DNA from: Alteromonadaceae bacterium 2753L.S.0a.02
GTDB lineage: Bacteria; Pseudomonadota; Gammaproteobacteria; Pseudomonadales; Cellvibrionaceae
Reading direction: 5' to 3'
Assembly (NCBI GenBank): GCA_007827375.1
Contig: VISH01000002.1
Span: forward strand, 3,001,001-3,065,000
DNA length: 64,000 bases
In this document: positions 17,282-25,825 of the stretch, piece by piece
How positions within the stretch are numbered: the stretch's first letter is position 1
How the letters are laid out: the number at the start of each line of letters is the position of its first letter
Made by a program: the position numbers and the translations under genes
Notes under the pieces: generated by a model
Seen by the model: only the letters and a program-made list of their open reading frames with translations
What the model was told of the DNA's origin: nothing
Databases searched by the model: none

Positions 17282-17839
17282 ATGAAAATCGACACACGAC
17301 TATTTGGTATTTTCGCCATTATATTAGCCCAAACCGCATACAGCGCTGAAAAACCGGCCGAATGCCCAGCGTTTTTAAACCACGACTTCAAAAAGCTTCA
17401 CAGTAGCGAAAATGTAAATCTGTGCTCGCTCTACCACGAAAAGCCAATGGTGATTGTAAACACAGCAAGCCATTGCGGCTACACCAAGCAATTCAAAGGT
17501 CTTGAAGCACTTTATAAAAAATATAAAGAACAAGGTGTCGAAGTGGTTGGTTTCTCATCCAACGATTTCAAACAAGCGGCGAAAGATGAAAAAGAAGCGG
17601 CTACTATTTGCTACAAAAATTACGGGGTGACCTTTACCATGCTGGCACCTACAGAGGTGACTGGCGAAGGTGCCAATCCCGTATTTGCCTACCTCAACGA
17701 AGCGGATGGCGACCCTAGTTGGAATTTTAATAAATATTTGGTATCCGCTGATGGAAAATCCATTAAAAGATTCGGCAGCAACACCAAGCCTATGGATTCC
17801 AAATTGGAAAAATCATTACAAAAAGCCTTAAAAATGTAG
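17282..17839 (+). CDS. Exported glutathione peroxidase-family thiol peroxidase
   Basis: 185 residues with an N-terminal signal peptide (LFGIFAIILAQTAYSA). The peroxidase body has the family motif VNTASHCGYTKQFKGL with the peroxidatic Cys in the place of selenocysteine, then VVGFSSNDFKQ (a variant of the usual FPCNQFGxQEP Gln motif) and the Trp motif DPSWNFNKYLV. It should reduce hydroperoxides in the periplasm, probably with thioredoxin-like donors. The canonical Gln segment is altered, so activity is inferred from the fold. It converges on the sufE end of the iron-sulfur operon with only 7 bases between stops. Confidence 0.88.
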   Translation: MKIDTRLFGIFAIILAQTAYSAEKPAECPAFLNHDFKKLHSSENVNLCSLYHEKPMVIVNTASHCGYTKQFKGLEALYKKYKEQGVEVVGFSSNDFKQAAKDEKEAATICYKNYGVTFTMLAPTEVTGEGANPVFAYLNEADGDPSWNFNKYLVSADGKSIKRFGSNTKPMDSKLEKSLQKALKM

Positions 17840-17846
17840 TGTGTTT

Positions 17847-18275
17847 TTAGGCGGCAAGTATTTTTATTTTTTCGACCATTGACCTCAGTCCATTGCCTCG
17901 CGTTGGGCTGAGGTGCTTTAAAAGCCCGAGTTGCTCGAAGTAGTTTTCGATATCAAAACTGCCAATCGCGTCAGCCGTTTTACCATTATAGGCCGCCAAT
18001 ACAACACCCAGCAGACCTTTTACGATAAATGCATCGCTATCGACTTCAAACCAAAACGTCCCGTCGATTGTTTCGTAATCAATCCACACCTGACTCTGGC
18101 ATCCTTTAACGATATGTTCTTCCGTGTGCTTTTCCTCGGGCATTTCAGGTAATTCTTTACCGAGATCAATAATGTATTTGTAGCGATCTTCCCACCCGTC
18201 GAAAAAACTCAGTGTTTCAATAATATCGTCGCAGGTAATCGCAGTACCGAAAGGATTTTTAGTTATATCGCTCAC
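17847..18275 (-). CDS. sufE: Cysteine desulfurase-activating protein SufE
   Basis: SufE accepts the persulfide sulfur from SufS and passes it to the SufB scaffold. The 142-residue product has the active Cys in HIVKGCQSQVWI, the family motif, and the ADAIGSFDIENYFEQLGLLKHL region with SPTRGNGLRSMVEKI at the C-terminus. The start is a GTG at 18275 that directly abuts the sufT stop codon (TAA-GTG), so translation is coupled. It is the last gene of the iscR-iscS-suf operon. Confidence 0.95.
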   Translation of the reverse strand: MSDITKNPFGTAITCDDIIETLSFFDGWEDRYKYIIDLGKELPEMPEEKHTEEHIVKGCQSQVWIDYETIDGTFWFEVDSDAFIVKGLLGVVLAAYNGKTADAIGSFDIENYFEQLGLLKHLSPTRGNGLRSMVEKIKILAA

Positions 18276-18812
18276 TTAAAAAAACAACCCTGTTTCCAGC
18301 TGGGCTTCCTCCGACATCATCTCCCGTTGCCAGGGAGGGTCGAAAACCAGATTTACATTAACAGAAGCGACATTTGGAACCAATGCCACCCGATATTTTA
18401 CATCGCCCACCAATACTGGACCCATACCGCAAGCAGGCGCAGTTAAGGTCATGTCTATCGCAACACTTTTTGAGTTTTGATCAACATCGACTTTATAAAT
18501 CAACCCAAGACTGCGCAAATTAACCGGAATTTCAGGGTCGTACACAGTTTCCAGAGCCTGCCAAACTTGCGACTCTTTAATTTTATCATCTTGTGGTGAT
18601 TCAAAATGCAGTTCAAATTTCTCCAAACCCAATGCGTCGGCGTCGGTACCGTCCACACGCAACATATTCCCCTGGTAAACCACGGTATAATTGCCACCCA
18701 AGGATTGGGTGATCGTAATAAACTGATGCGCGGGGATTGTGACCGGATCACCTACGGGCACCAAACGCGCCGGACAATCTCGAACAGTGGTCACCATTCT
18801 TTGTTCAATCAT
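18276..18812 (-). CDS. sufT: Fe-S cluster maturation protein SufT
   Basis: A 178-residue SufT-family protein: an N-terminal beta-rich segment (RDCPARLVPVGDPVTIPAHQ) precedes a MIP18/DUF59 domain (WQALETVYDPEIPVNLRSLG ... MTLTAPACGMG ... FDPPWQREMMSEEA). DUF59 proteins assist late steps of Fe-S maturation in bacteria, archaea and eukaryotes. The Cys in TAPACGMG is conserved. It lies between the A-type carrier gene and sufE; the sufE start touches its stop codon. Confidence 0.93.
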   Translation of the reverse strand: MIEQRMVTTVRDCPARLVPVGDPVTIPAHQFITITQSLGGNYTVVYQGNMLRVDGTDADALGLEKFELHFESPQDDKIKESQVWQALETVYDPEIPVNLRSLGLIYKVDVDQNSKSVAIDMTLTAPACGMGPVLVGDVKYRVALVPNVASVNVNLVFDPPWQREMMSEEAQLETGLFF

Positions 18813-18842
18813 ACTGCATATCCACTAACGTTGTTGGCGCAT

Positions 18843-19193
18843 CTAGAGGCTAAAACTTTCACCGCAACCACAGGCATCTTTCACATTGGGGTTTTTCAAT
18901 ACCAAATTACGATTTAAGCCTTCTTTTACATAGTCAATGTGAGTTCCCTGAATGCCATTAAGGTGCTTCGCATCTACAAACAGGGTTACGCCATTGTCCA
19001 GAAGAACCGCGATATCGCCCTTCTCACCCTGACCAACCTCATCAATGACATATTTAAATCCGGTACAGCCCGCTTCAGTGAGACTAACGCGAATTGCAGT
19101 GTTACCGCTTTTTTGCAACAACACATTAAAGTGTTCCGCGGCTGCCGTTGTTACGGTAATTACCTCTGTAACGCTAAATGTTTCGACAGTCAT
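18843..19193 (-). CDS. sufA: A-type Fe-S carrier (SufA/IscA/ErpA family)
   Basis: A 116-residue HesB/IscA-fold protein. The three conserved cysteines are visible: one in SLTEAGCTGFKYVID and the pair in the C-terminal DACGCGESFSL. A-type carriers take assembled clusters from the scaffold to target proteins. In-operon placement after sufS suggests a SufA role, though the sequence alone does not separate SufA from IscA. The ATG follows a GGAG ribosome site, and the gene is 12 bases downstream of sufS. Confidence 0.92.
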   Translation of the reverse strand: MTVETFSVTEVITVTTAAAEHFNVLLQKSGNTAIRVSLTEAGCTGFKYVIDEVGQGEKGDIAVLLDNGVTLFVDAKHLNGIQGTHIDYVKEGLNRNLVLKNPNVKDACGCGESFSL

Positions 19194-19205
19194 ACGAATC
19201 TCCGC

Positions 19206-20450
19206 TTACAGAAACTGCTTAACCTTTTCCAAGGCGCTGAATAATCGATCTATTTCTTCTCGGGTATTATAAATTGCTAAGGAAGCGCGTACAGTGCCGG
19301 GAATATTTAAGCGCTCCATCAAAGGCTGAGCACAGTGATGGCCGGTGCGCACAGCAACACCCTGCTGATCCAACAGCATACCAACATCAGACGGGTGTGC
19401 ACCTTCAAGCAAAAAGCTAAACACACTAACAATATTGTGAGCCTCACCTACTCGCTGTAACCCACTGCAACCAAGCGCTTTCTCGTGACAGTAATTCAAC
19501 AGATCTGCTTCGTGCGCCATTAATGCCGATCGATCAAAGCTTTGCAAGTATTTAATGGCGGCACCCAAGCCGATAGCACCAGCAATATCCGGGGTACCAG
19601 CTTCAAATTTATAGGGTAATTTATTGAATGTTGTGCCGCTAAATGAACAGCTCTCGATCATTTCGCCACCGCCGTGATAAGGCGGCATAGTTTCCAATAA
19701 GGGTTCCCGCCCCCAAAGCACACCAATGCCGGTTGGACCAAAAACTTTATGGCCAGAGAAAGCATAAAAATCAAAGCCTAATAGCTGTACATCAACCGTA
19801 AAATGTGAAGTTGCCTGTGCACCATCGACCAGCGTAATTGCGCCAGCCTGTTTGGCAAGAGCAACCATTTCTGCCACAGGATTCACCGTTCCCAACGCAT
19901 TCGAAACATGCCCAAAAGCCACCAGTTTTACTCGGCTATCAAGTAGCGCGCGATAGCGCTCCAAGTCTATCTCGCCGGTGTTGCTTATCGGCAATGCGAC
20001 AACTTCAGCACCTTTGCGCTGCGCCAACATTTGCCAGGGCACGATGTTGGAATGATGCTCCAAATTGGATACTAAAATCTTATCGCCCGCAGCAATGTTG
20101 TTGTCACCCCAGCTTGCGGCTACGAGATTGATCGCTTCGGTAGTACCACGAGTCCAAATCACCTGCCGTTCAGAAGGGCTTCCTATAAAAGATGCCACCG
20201 TTTTTCTGGCGTTTTCAAACGCTTCTGTTGCACGATCACTGAGATGGTGCGCACCGCGATGCACATTGGAATTGTAACCCCGATAATAGTCACTTATCGC
20301 GTCAATCACCGCTTCGGGCTTTTGCGTGGTTGCGGCATTGTCGAGATAAACCAACGGATGACCATTAATTTTCTGATGTAAAATAGGAAAGTCGTCGCGT
20401 ACCTTGTTTACATCGAACCTTGTAACGCTGTGTTGTTCTATGGCGTTCAC
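19206..20450 (-). CDS. sufS: Cysteine desulfurase SufS (type II)
   Basis: A PLP enzyme that takes sulfur from L-cysteine as a persulfide. The 414-residue product has YLDNAATTQKP at the N-terminus, the PLP lysine in YAFSGHKVFGPTGIGVLWG, and the catalytic Cys in RTGHHCAQPLM within the short loop of type II desulfurases that depend on SufE. Its ATG overlaps the sufD stop by four bases. With the iscS-like gene at the operon's head, this operon encodes two desulfurases of different types. Confidence 0.96.
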   Translation of the reverse strand: MNAIEQHSVTRFDVNKVRDDFPILHQKINGHPLVYLDNAATTQKPEAVIDAISDYYRGYNSNVHRGAHHLSDRATEAFENARKTVASFIGSPSERQVIWTRGTTEAINLVAASWGDNNIAAGDKILVSNLEHHSNIVPWQMLAQRKGAEVVALPISNTGEIDLERYRALLDSRVKLVAFGHVSNALGTVNPVAEMVALAKQAGAITLVDGAQATSHFTVDVQLLGFDFYAFSGHKVFGPTGIGVLWGREPLLETMPPYHGGGEMIESCSFSGTTFNKLPYKFEAGTPDIAGAIGLGAAIKYLQSFDRSALMAHEADLLNYCHEKALGCSGLQRVGEAHNIVSVFSFLLEGAHPSDVGMLLDQQGVAVRTGHHCAQPLMERLNIPGTVRASLAIYNTREEIDRLFSALEKVKQFL

Positions 20451-21775
20451 GCTATATGCCTCATTAAGCGTTCATCTCGAGCAAACATTTTTGCCAATAG
20501 CGGTCGCAGATATTCAGCAATTACTGGATGTTTAATATCATTGATTAATTCGTTAATAAATCCAAAACTTAGCATTACTTTAGCTTCTTCAGCTGATACA
20601 CCGCGAGTTTGCATATAGTGAAGTGCCGTGCTATCCAGTTGTGCGACTGTTGCGCCATGTGCACATTGCACATCGTCTGCATAGATTTCCAATTCCGGCT
20701 TGGTATCGACTTCGGCTTTATCGCTGGTCAGTAAATTTTTATTGCTCAGTTGTGCCAGCGTTTTTTGAGCATCAGGATGAATATGAATACGACCATTAAA
20801 TACGGCTTTGGCGCTGTCGGCGACTATACCCCGAAAAATTTCGTTGCTGGTGCAATGGGGTACCACATGCTCAATGCAGGTATGAAAATCAACCAATTGC
20901 TTTTGACGTGGTAAATAAACGCCACGCAACTCACAATGCGCACCTTCGCCGCGATGATGAACCACGATATCGAAGCGTTTCAGCTCACTACCCAAGGCCA
21001 GATAAAAACTCTCGAGATTGGCATTGCGGCCGAGCGCCACATGTACACCCCCAAGGTGTAATGCAGTTTGTTCTTCTAAATTAAGGCGATAATGATTTAA
21101 GCGTGCCCCTTCGGCCAGTTGGATTTCCGTGAGGGCATTGGTGAGCACTGCTTCATTATCCTGGAAAGATTTTTGCGATAGGTAATGCTCCAGCAAAGTC
21201 ACTTCCGCGTTAGTGGATAAATCTACCAGTACGCGCACTTGTGCAGCTCGAGATACCGATGAGCCACCGTTTAAGTAGAGCAACTTTACGGGTTTGTCGA
21301 GCACTTGATTTTCTTGCACAGCAAGGTAAACGCCTTCACAGATTTGCGCACTATTAACCGCCGCAAACAGATGCTGCTCTGACTTACAGATTGTATCGAG
21401 TTTTTCGGCGATCGCTGTCTGTTGCTCAGCGTTTGCCTCAGAGAAAACCACCAGCTCTGCACCGGCAGGCAAACCGTTACAATCGGACAATTCCCTTTTA
21501 AAAACCCCGTTTACGAAAACCAATGTGTAGCAATCGAAGCCTGGAATCTGGCTTTGTGTCGGTAGATCAACGCCCGTAATATCGGCCGAATTCACCGCCG
21601 AAAAAAACGCATTTTGCTGCAGTGCTTTCAAACTGGTGTATTTCCAAGCCTCAGTTTTACGCGTTGGAAATTGTGTTTTCTGCAAGTTCTGTTTTGCGCG
21701 CGTGCGAACCTCGGCGAGCCACGGTAATCGGGTTTCCGCATCGCTACTAAGCACCGGCTGTAGTGGATTAAACAT
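20447..21775 (-). CDS. sufD: Fe-S assembly scaffold subunit SufD
   Basis: SufD is the non-catalytic partner of SufB in the SufBC2D scaffold complex. The 442-residue product has the beta-helix core typical of SufB/D (VNGVFKRELSD, LHLGGVHVALGRNANLESF) and the C-terminal motif DDVQCAHGATVAQLD followed by TRGVSAEEAKVMLSFGFINE. The ATG at 21775 (MFNPLQPV) overlaps the sufC stop by one base (TAATG) and is preferred over the in-frame start at 21808 inside sufC. Confidence 0.96.
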   Translation of the reverse strand: MFNPLQPVLSSDAETRLPWLAEVRTRAKQNLQKTQFPTRKTEAWKYTSLKALQQNAFFSAVNSADITGVDLPTQSQIPGFDCYTLVFVNGVFKRELSDCNGLPAGAELVVFSEANAEQQTAIAEKLDTICKSEQHLFAAVNSAQICEGVYLAVQENQVLDKPVKLLYLNGGSSVSRAAQVRVLVDLSTNAEVTLLEHYLSQKSFQDNEAVLTNALTEIQLAEGARLNHYRLNLEEQTALHLGGVHVALGRNANLESFYLALGSELKRFDIVVHHRGEGAHCELRGVYLPRQKQLVDFHTCIEHVVPHCTSNEIFRGIVADSAKAVFNGRIHIHPDAQKTLAQLSNKNLLTSDKAEVDTKPELEIYADDVQCAHGATVAQLDSTALHYMQTRGVSAEEAKVMLSFGFINELINDIKHPVIAEYLRPLLAKMFARDERLMRHIA

Positions 21776-22533
21776 TATGCCGCCCCGCTTAGAGACGGGT
21801 CCAACCAACCATAACCTTTCGATTCAAGCTCCAACGCCAATGATTTATCGCCAGATTTTATAATTTTGCCATTGGCAAGCACGTGCACAAAATCGGGCTC
21901 AATATAATTAAGTAAACGCTGATAGTGAGTCACTACAATAAAAGCACGATCGGCACTGCGCAACGCATTTACTCCCTGCGCGACGACTTGTAACGCATCG
22001 ATATCCAAGCCGGAATCCGTTTCATCAAGAATACAGAGTTTGGGTTGCAACAGCATCATCTGCATAATCTCATTGCGTTTTTTCTCGCCCCCGGAGAAAC
22101 CCTCGTTAACACCACGCTTTAAAAAATTCTGATCCAGATTTACCGATTTACTGTACTCGCGTGCTAATTTCATAAAGCTCACAGCATCCAAGGGTGCTTC
22201 GCCTCGGTATTCGCGTACGGCGTCGACAGCGGCCTTCATGAACTCCATGTTGCTGACACCGGGAATTTCCACCGGGTATTGAAATGCGAGAAATAGCCCT
22301 GCACGAGCTCGCTCTTCGGTGTCCATTTCGAGCAAATTATTACCTAAAAAGTCGATACTGCCTTCCGTTACTTCGTAACCATCGCGACCGGAAAGCACAT
22401 GACCGGTGGTACTTTTACCAGAGCCATTAGGGCCCATGATGGCATGCACTTCGCCAGATTTAACGTCCAAATTTAAGCCTTTAAGAATGTTTTTGTCATC
22501 AACATTCGCATGTAAATTTTTAATCGACAGCAT
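21775..22533 (-). CDS. sufC: Fe-S assembly ATPase SufC
   Basis: SufC is the ABC-type ATPase that drives the SufBD scaffold in the cytoplasm. The 252-residue product shows Walker A GPNGSGKST, the signature EGFSGGEKKRNEIMQ, Walker B LCILDETDSGLD and the switch His in IVVTHYQRLL. The Asp-Ser in DETDSG replaces the Pro of transport ATPases, as is typical for SufC. The ATG at 22533 (MLSIKNLHA) is chosen over a TTG at 22545. Located between sufB and sufD. Confidence 0.97.
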   Translation of the reverse strand: MLSIKNLHANVDDKNILKGLNLDVKSGEVHAIMGPNGSGKSTTGHVLSGRDGYEVTEGSIDFLGNNLLEMDTEERARAGLFLAFQYPVEIPGVSNMEFMKAAVDAVREYRGEAPLDAVSFMKLAREYSKSVNLDQNFLKRGVNEGFSGGEKKRNEIMQMMLLQPKLCILDETDSGLDIDALQVVAQGVNALRSADRAFIVVTHYQRLLNYIEPDFVHVLANGKIIKSGDKSLALELESKGYGWLDPSLSGAA

Positions 22534-22561
22534 AATTGTGCTCAACTCTTGAATTCTGATT

Positions 22562-24007
22562 CTAGCCTACTGAACCTTCGAGACTCACTTCCAATAATTT
22601 CCCAGCTTCTACGGCAAATTCCATAGGCAATTCTTTAAAAACTTCTTTACAAAAACCGTTAACAATCATGGAAACGGCTTTTTCTTCATCGATACCTCGC
22701 TGTCGACACAGATAGAGCTGATCGTCGCTCACTTTGGAGGTGGTCGCTTCATGCTCTACTACCGCGCTGGGGTTTTTACTTTCGATGTATGGGAAAGTAT
22801 GTGCCGCACATTTGTCGCCAATTAATAAAGAGTCACATTGGGTGTAATTACGGGCACCGGACGCACCGGGATTCATACGAACCAGACCGCGATAGGCATT
22901 AGAGCTTTTACCCGCAGAAATACCTTTGGAAATTATTGTTGATCGCGTGTTTTTACCGAGGTGAATCATTTTGGTTCCGGTATCGGCCTGTTGATAATTA
23001 TTGGTAAGCGCGACTGAATAAAATTCACCGACGCTGTTATCGCCCTTTAAAATACAACTGGGATATTTCCAGGTTACCGCCGAACCTGTTTCAACCTGGG
23101 TCCAGGAAATACGGGAATTAGTATGTGCAATTCCACGTTTGGTCACAAAATTATAGATTCCGCCTTTTCCTTCCGCATCACCGGGATACCAGTTCTGTAC
23201 CGTGGAATATTTGATATAGGCATTATCGAGCGCGACCAGTTCCACGACAGCAGCGTGTAATTGATTCTCATCGCGCATCGGCGCGGTACAGCCTTCGAGA
23301 TAACTGACCTGACTGCCCTCATCGGCCACAATTAAGGTGCGCTCGAATTGACCGGTTTTAGATTCATTAATTCGAAAATAGGTTGATAACTCCATAGGGC
23401 AACGCACACCCTTGGGAATATAAACAAAGGAGCCATCGCTAAAAACGGCACTGTTTAACGCTGCGTAAAAATTATCTTTTTGTGGAACAACACTGCCAAG
23501 ATATTTTTGCACCAGTTCAGGGTATTCGTGGACTGCTTCCGATATCGAACAAAAAATAACACCGGCATCTTTGAGCTTCTCTCGAAAGGTCGTTGCTACT
23601 GACACAGAATCGAACACGGCATCCACCGCAACACCGGCCAGCATTTCCTGTTCGTGCAACGGAATACCTAATTTGTTGTAGGTATCGAGTAATTCCGGGT
23701 CTACCTCATCAAGGCTTTTCGGTTTGTCGGCCATACTCTTGGGCGCTGAAAAATACGATAACCCGTTAAAATCGATTTTAGGATAACTAACGTGCGCCCA
23801 CTCTGGCTCGCTCATTTCCAACCAGGCGGCATAAGCTTTCAATCGCCACTCGAGCATCCACTCCGGTTCATTTTTTTTAGTCGAAATAAAACGAATAACG
23901 TCTTCATCCAGTCCCGGCGGCAAGGTATCGGACTCGATATTGGTAAAGAACCCGGCAGCGTATTCTTTTTTAATCAGGTGATCTAATTGTTCCTGAGACA
24001 TAGTCAT
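22562..24007 (-). CDS. sufB: Fe-S assembly scaffold subunit SufB
   Basis: SufB receives sulfur from SufE and builds the nascent cluster on the SufBC2D complex. The 481-residue product carries the long family motifs: VYIPKGVRCPMELSTYFRIN, VSYLEGCTAPMRDENQLHAA, GKNTRSTIISKGISAGKS, NYTQCDSLLIGDKCAAHTFP and VEHEATTSKVSDDQLYLCRQ. Cys and His residues proposed as cluster ligands lie in the last two motifs. It begins with two possible ATGs (24007 and 24001) 32 bases after iscS. Confidence 0.97.
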   Translation of the reverse strand: MTMSQEQLDHLIKKEYAAGFFTNIESDTLPPGLDEDVIRFISTKKNEPEWMLEWRLKAYAAWLEMSEPEWAHVSYPKIDFNGLSYFSAPKSMADKPKSLDEVDPELLDTYNKLGIPLHEQEMLAGVAVDAVFDSVSVATTFREKLKDAGVIFCSISEAVHEYPELVQKYLGSVVPQKDNFYAALNSAVFSDGSFVYIPKGVRCPMELSTYFRINESKTGQFERTLIVADEGSQVSYLEGCTAPMRDENQLHAAVVELVALDNAYIKYSTVQNWYPGDAEGKGGIYNFVTKRGIAHTNSRISWTQVETGSAVTWKYPSCILKGDNSVGEFYSVALTNNYQQADTGTKMIHLGKNTRSTIISKGISAGKSSNAYRGLVRMNPGASGARNYTQCDSLLIGDKCAAHTFPYIESKNPSAVVEHEATTSKVSDDQLYLCRQRGIDEEKAVSMIVNGFCKEVFKELPMEFAVEAGKLLEVSLEGSVG

Positions 24008-24039
24008 ACTTCCTCACCGAAACTGAATCGGCGATGATT

Positions 24040-25218
24040 TCAGGCGTGAATGGTAGTGGGCGTAGTCGAAGCGCGTAGTTTCTGCACCGCTTCGCAAACT
24101 CTGTTCGCAGCGAAATCGACTTCGGCTTCAGTACTGTAGCGCCCGAAGCTAAAGCGAATCGAACTATGGGCCAACGCTTCATCCACACCGATAGCTTTCA
24201 AAACATACGAGGGTTCGACACTGAAGGAGGTACAAGCAGAACCGGTGGACACAGCAAGATCGCGTAACGCCAGCAGGAGCGCTTCACCCTCAACCCCAGC
24301 GAAGCTGATATTGGCGTTGCCTGCAACACGGTGGTCGAGCGACCCATTCAGATTCCAACCGGATAAATCGCACAAGCCCTTGAGGAATTGATTGCGCAAC
24401 GCTAACACTCTTGCGTTTTCTTCCCCCAACTGCTCATTGACAATAACGGCCGCAGCACCCATACCGGCAATCTGATGGGTTGCAAGCGTTCCAGAACGCA
24501 GTCCTCTCTCGTGACCACCACCGTGCATTTGAGCCTGCAAAGGCACTTGCGATTGTCGTTTCACATACAACGCACCAATACCTTTGGGACCATAAAACTT
24601 ATGTGCCGAGAGAGACATAAGGTCCACTGGCAGTGCCGCGGTGTCTATTTTCAATTTGCCAGCAGCTTGCGCGGCATCAACATGCAAATAAATATCGCGC
24701 TCGTGGCAGGCTTCGCCAATCGCTTTAATGTCGTTAATTACACCGATTTCATTGTTCACAAACATCATTGAAACCAATGTGGTTTCATCGCTGATTGCAT
24801 CTCGCAAAGCACTTAGGGAAACGCGACCGTCGTGTTCAGGCCTTAGGTAGGTAACAGAGAAGCCCTGGGTTTCCATGTACTTAAAGCTGTCGAGCACAGC
24901 TTTGTGCTCAATCGCAGAAGTAATCAGGTGTTTACCCCTGCCTTGATTGGCAAATGCAACGCCCTTTATTGCGAGATTATTAGCCTCGGTGGCACCGCTG
25001 GTCCACACGATTTCTCGGCTGTCTGCATGAAGAAGATCTGCTACCTGTCCACGCGCGAGTTCCACCGCTTCTTCCGCTTTCCAACCGTACACATGTGAGC
25101 GCGACGCAGGATTGGCAAAATTGCCCTCCATCGTCAAACAGCCCATCATGACTTCAGCAACACGTGGGTCTACTGGCGTGGTTGCGGCATAGTCGAGGTA
25201 GACAGGTTTTTGCATCAT
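24040..25218 (-). CDS. iscS: IscS-type cysteine desulfurase (type I)
   Basis: A PLP-dependent desulfurase of the IscS/NifS class. The 392-residue product begins VYLDYAATTPVDPRV, has the PLP lysine in SLSAHKFYGPKGIGALY and the catalytic Cys in VSTGSACTSFSVEPSYVLKA on the long loop of type I enzymes. Compared with E. coli IscS (404 residues), the C-terminal tail that docks IscU is short and unlike it, ending LRASTTPTTIHA. That fits the absence of iscU, hscA, hscB and fdx from this operon. It may serve the SUF scaffold or general sulfur transfer (for example tRNA thiolation). It starts 9 bases after iscR. Confidence 0.94.
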   Translation of the reverse strand: MMQKPVYLDYAATTPVDPRVAEVMMGCLTMEGNFANPASRSHVYGWKAEEAVELARGQVADLLHADSREIVWTSGATEANNLAIKGVAFANQGRGKHLITSAIEHKAVLDSFKYMETQGFSVTYLRPEHDGRVSLSALRDAISDETTLVSMMFVNNEIGVINDIKAIGEACHERDIYLHVDAAQAAGKLKIDTAALPVDLMSLSAHKFYGPKGIGALYVKRQSQVPLQAQMHGGGHERGLRSGTLATHQIAGMGAAAVIVNEQLGEENARVLALRNQFLKGLCDLSGWNLNGSLDHRVAGNANISFAGVEGEALLLALRDLAVSTGSACTSFSVEPSYVLKAIGVDEALAHSSIRFSFGRYSTEAEVDFAANRVCEAVQKLRASTTPTTIHA

Positions 25219-25227
25219 TTTCCGTAC

Positions 25228-25728
25228 TTATAGGCTCCCGGCGGAAGCGGTAATCATATTCGCGCTAACTGGCTCATTGCTTGGTAAGCCTTCGCGTTCA
25301 TCTTGTCGTGCGGCAGTACTTTGCACATCCTGCCGGTCAACGAGGCTCTGCAGGCTAATACCGCTCAGAAAATCGTGAATTTGTTCGCTCAAATCACACC
25401 ATAAGTAATGCGTTAAGCACACATCGCCCTGATGACAATTCCCTGCGCCACCGCAGTTCGTAGCATCAATGGATTCATTGACTGCATCAATAATTTCAGC
25501 CACAAAAATTTCTGCGGCAGACCGGCTAAGTTTATAGCCACCACCTGGACCTCTTACACTTGCAACCAATGTGTTTTGGCGAAGCTTGGCGAAGAGTTGC
25601 TCCAGATATGACAGCGAAATACCTTGTCGCTTGGAAATATCTGCCAGACTAACCGGCCCACGCTGCGCGTGAAGTGCCAGATCGAGCATTGCTGTAACCG
25701 CATAACGGCCTTTAGTTGTTAAACGCAT
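25228..25728 (-). CDS. iscR: Fe-S-sensing transcription regulator IscR
   Basis: A 166-residue Rrf2-family regulator. The winged HTH (MRLTTKGRYAVTAMLDLALH; DISKRQGISLSYLEQLFAKL; VRGPGGGYKLSR) is followed by the [2Fe-2S] ligand set Cys92, Cys98, Cys104 and His107 in NCGGAGNCHQGDVCLTH, numbered as in E. coli. With a cluster bound, IscR represses its own operon at type 1 sites; the apo form acts at type 2 sites. A type 1-like site lies upstream at 25768-25792. The C-terminal tail after residue 130 is variable. Confidence 0.97.
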   Translation of the reverse strand: MRLTTKGRYAVTAMLDLALHAQRGPVSLADISKRQGISLSYLEQLFAKLRQNTLVASVRGPGGGYKLSRSAAEIFVAEIIDAVNESIDATNCGGAGNCHQGDVCLTHYLWCDLSEQIHDFLSGISLQSLVDRQDVQSTAARQDEREGLPSNEPVSANMITASAGSL

Positions 25729-25759
25729 AATGACCCACCCTCGTGATTATCGCTTCTCC

Positions 25760-25788
25760 ATTATCGAATAACCAACTAAAACAGTCAA
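25760..25788 (-). promoter_or_regulatory. Predicted sigma-70 promoter of the iscR-iscS-suf operon
   Basis: On the minus strand a -35 TTGACT (25788-25783) is separated by 17 bases from a -10 GATAAT (25765-25760). The start codon of iscR lies about 32 bases further on at 25728. Both hexamers are near consensus, and the IscR site overlaps the -35. Confidence 0.78.
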
Positions 25789-25792
25789 CTAT
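25768..25792 (-). promoter_or_regulatory. IscR type 1 operator upstream of iscR
   Basis: The plus-strand sequence ATAACCAACT-AAAA-CAGTCAACTAT matches the published E. coli type 1 consensus ATASYYGACTRWWWYAGTCRRSTAT at 23 of 25 positions by eye (mismatches at positions 4 and 7). It spans the -35 hexamer and spacer of the predicted iscR promoter, so binding by holo-IscR should block RNA polymerase. This makes the whole iscR-iscS-suf unit a likely feedback-controlled operon. Confidence 0.85.
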
Positions 25793-25825
25793 ATAACCGT
25801 TTAAATTACAGGCTATTTATCCATG

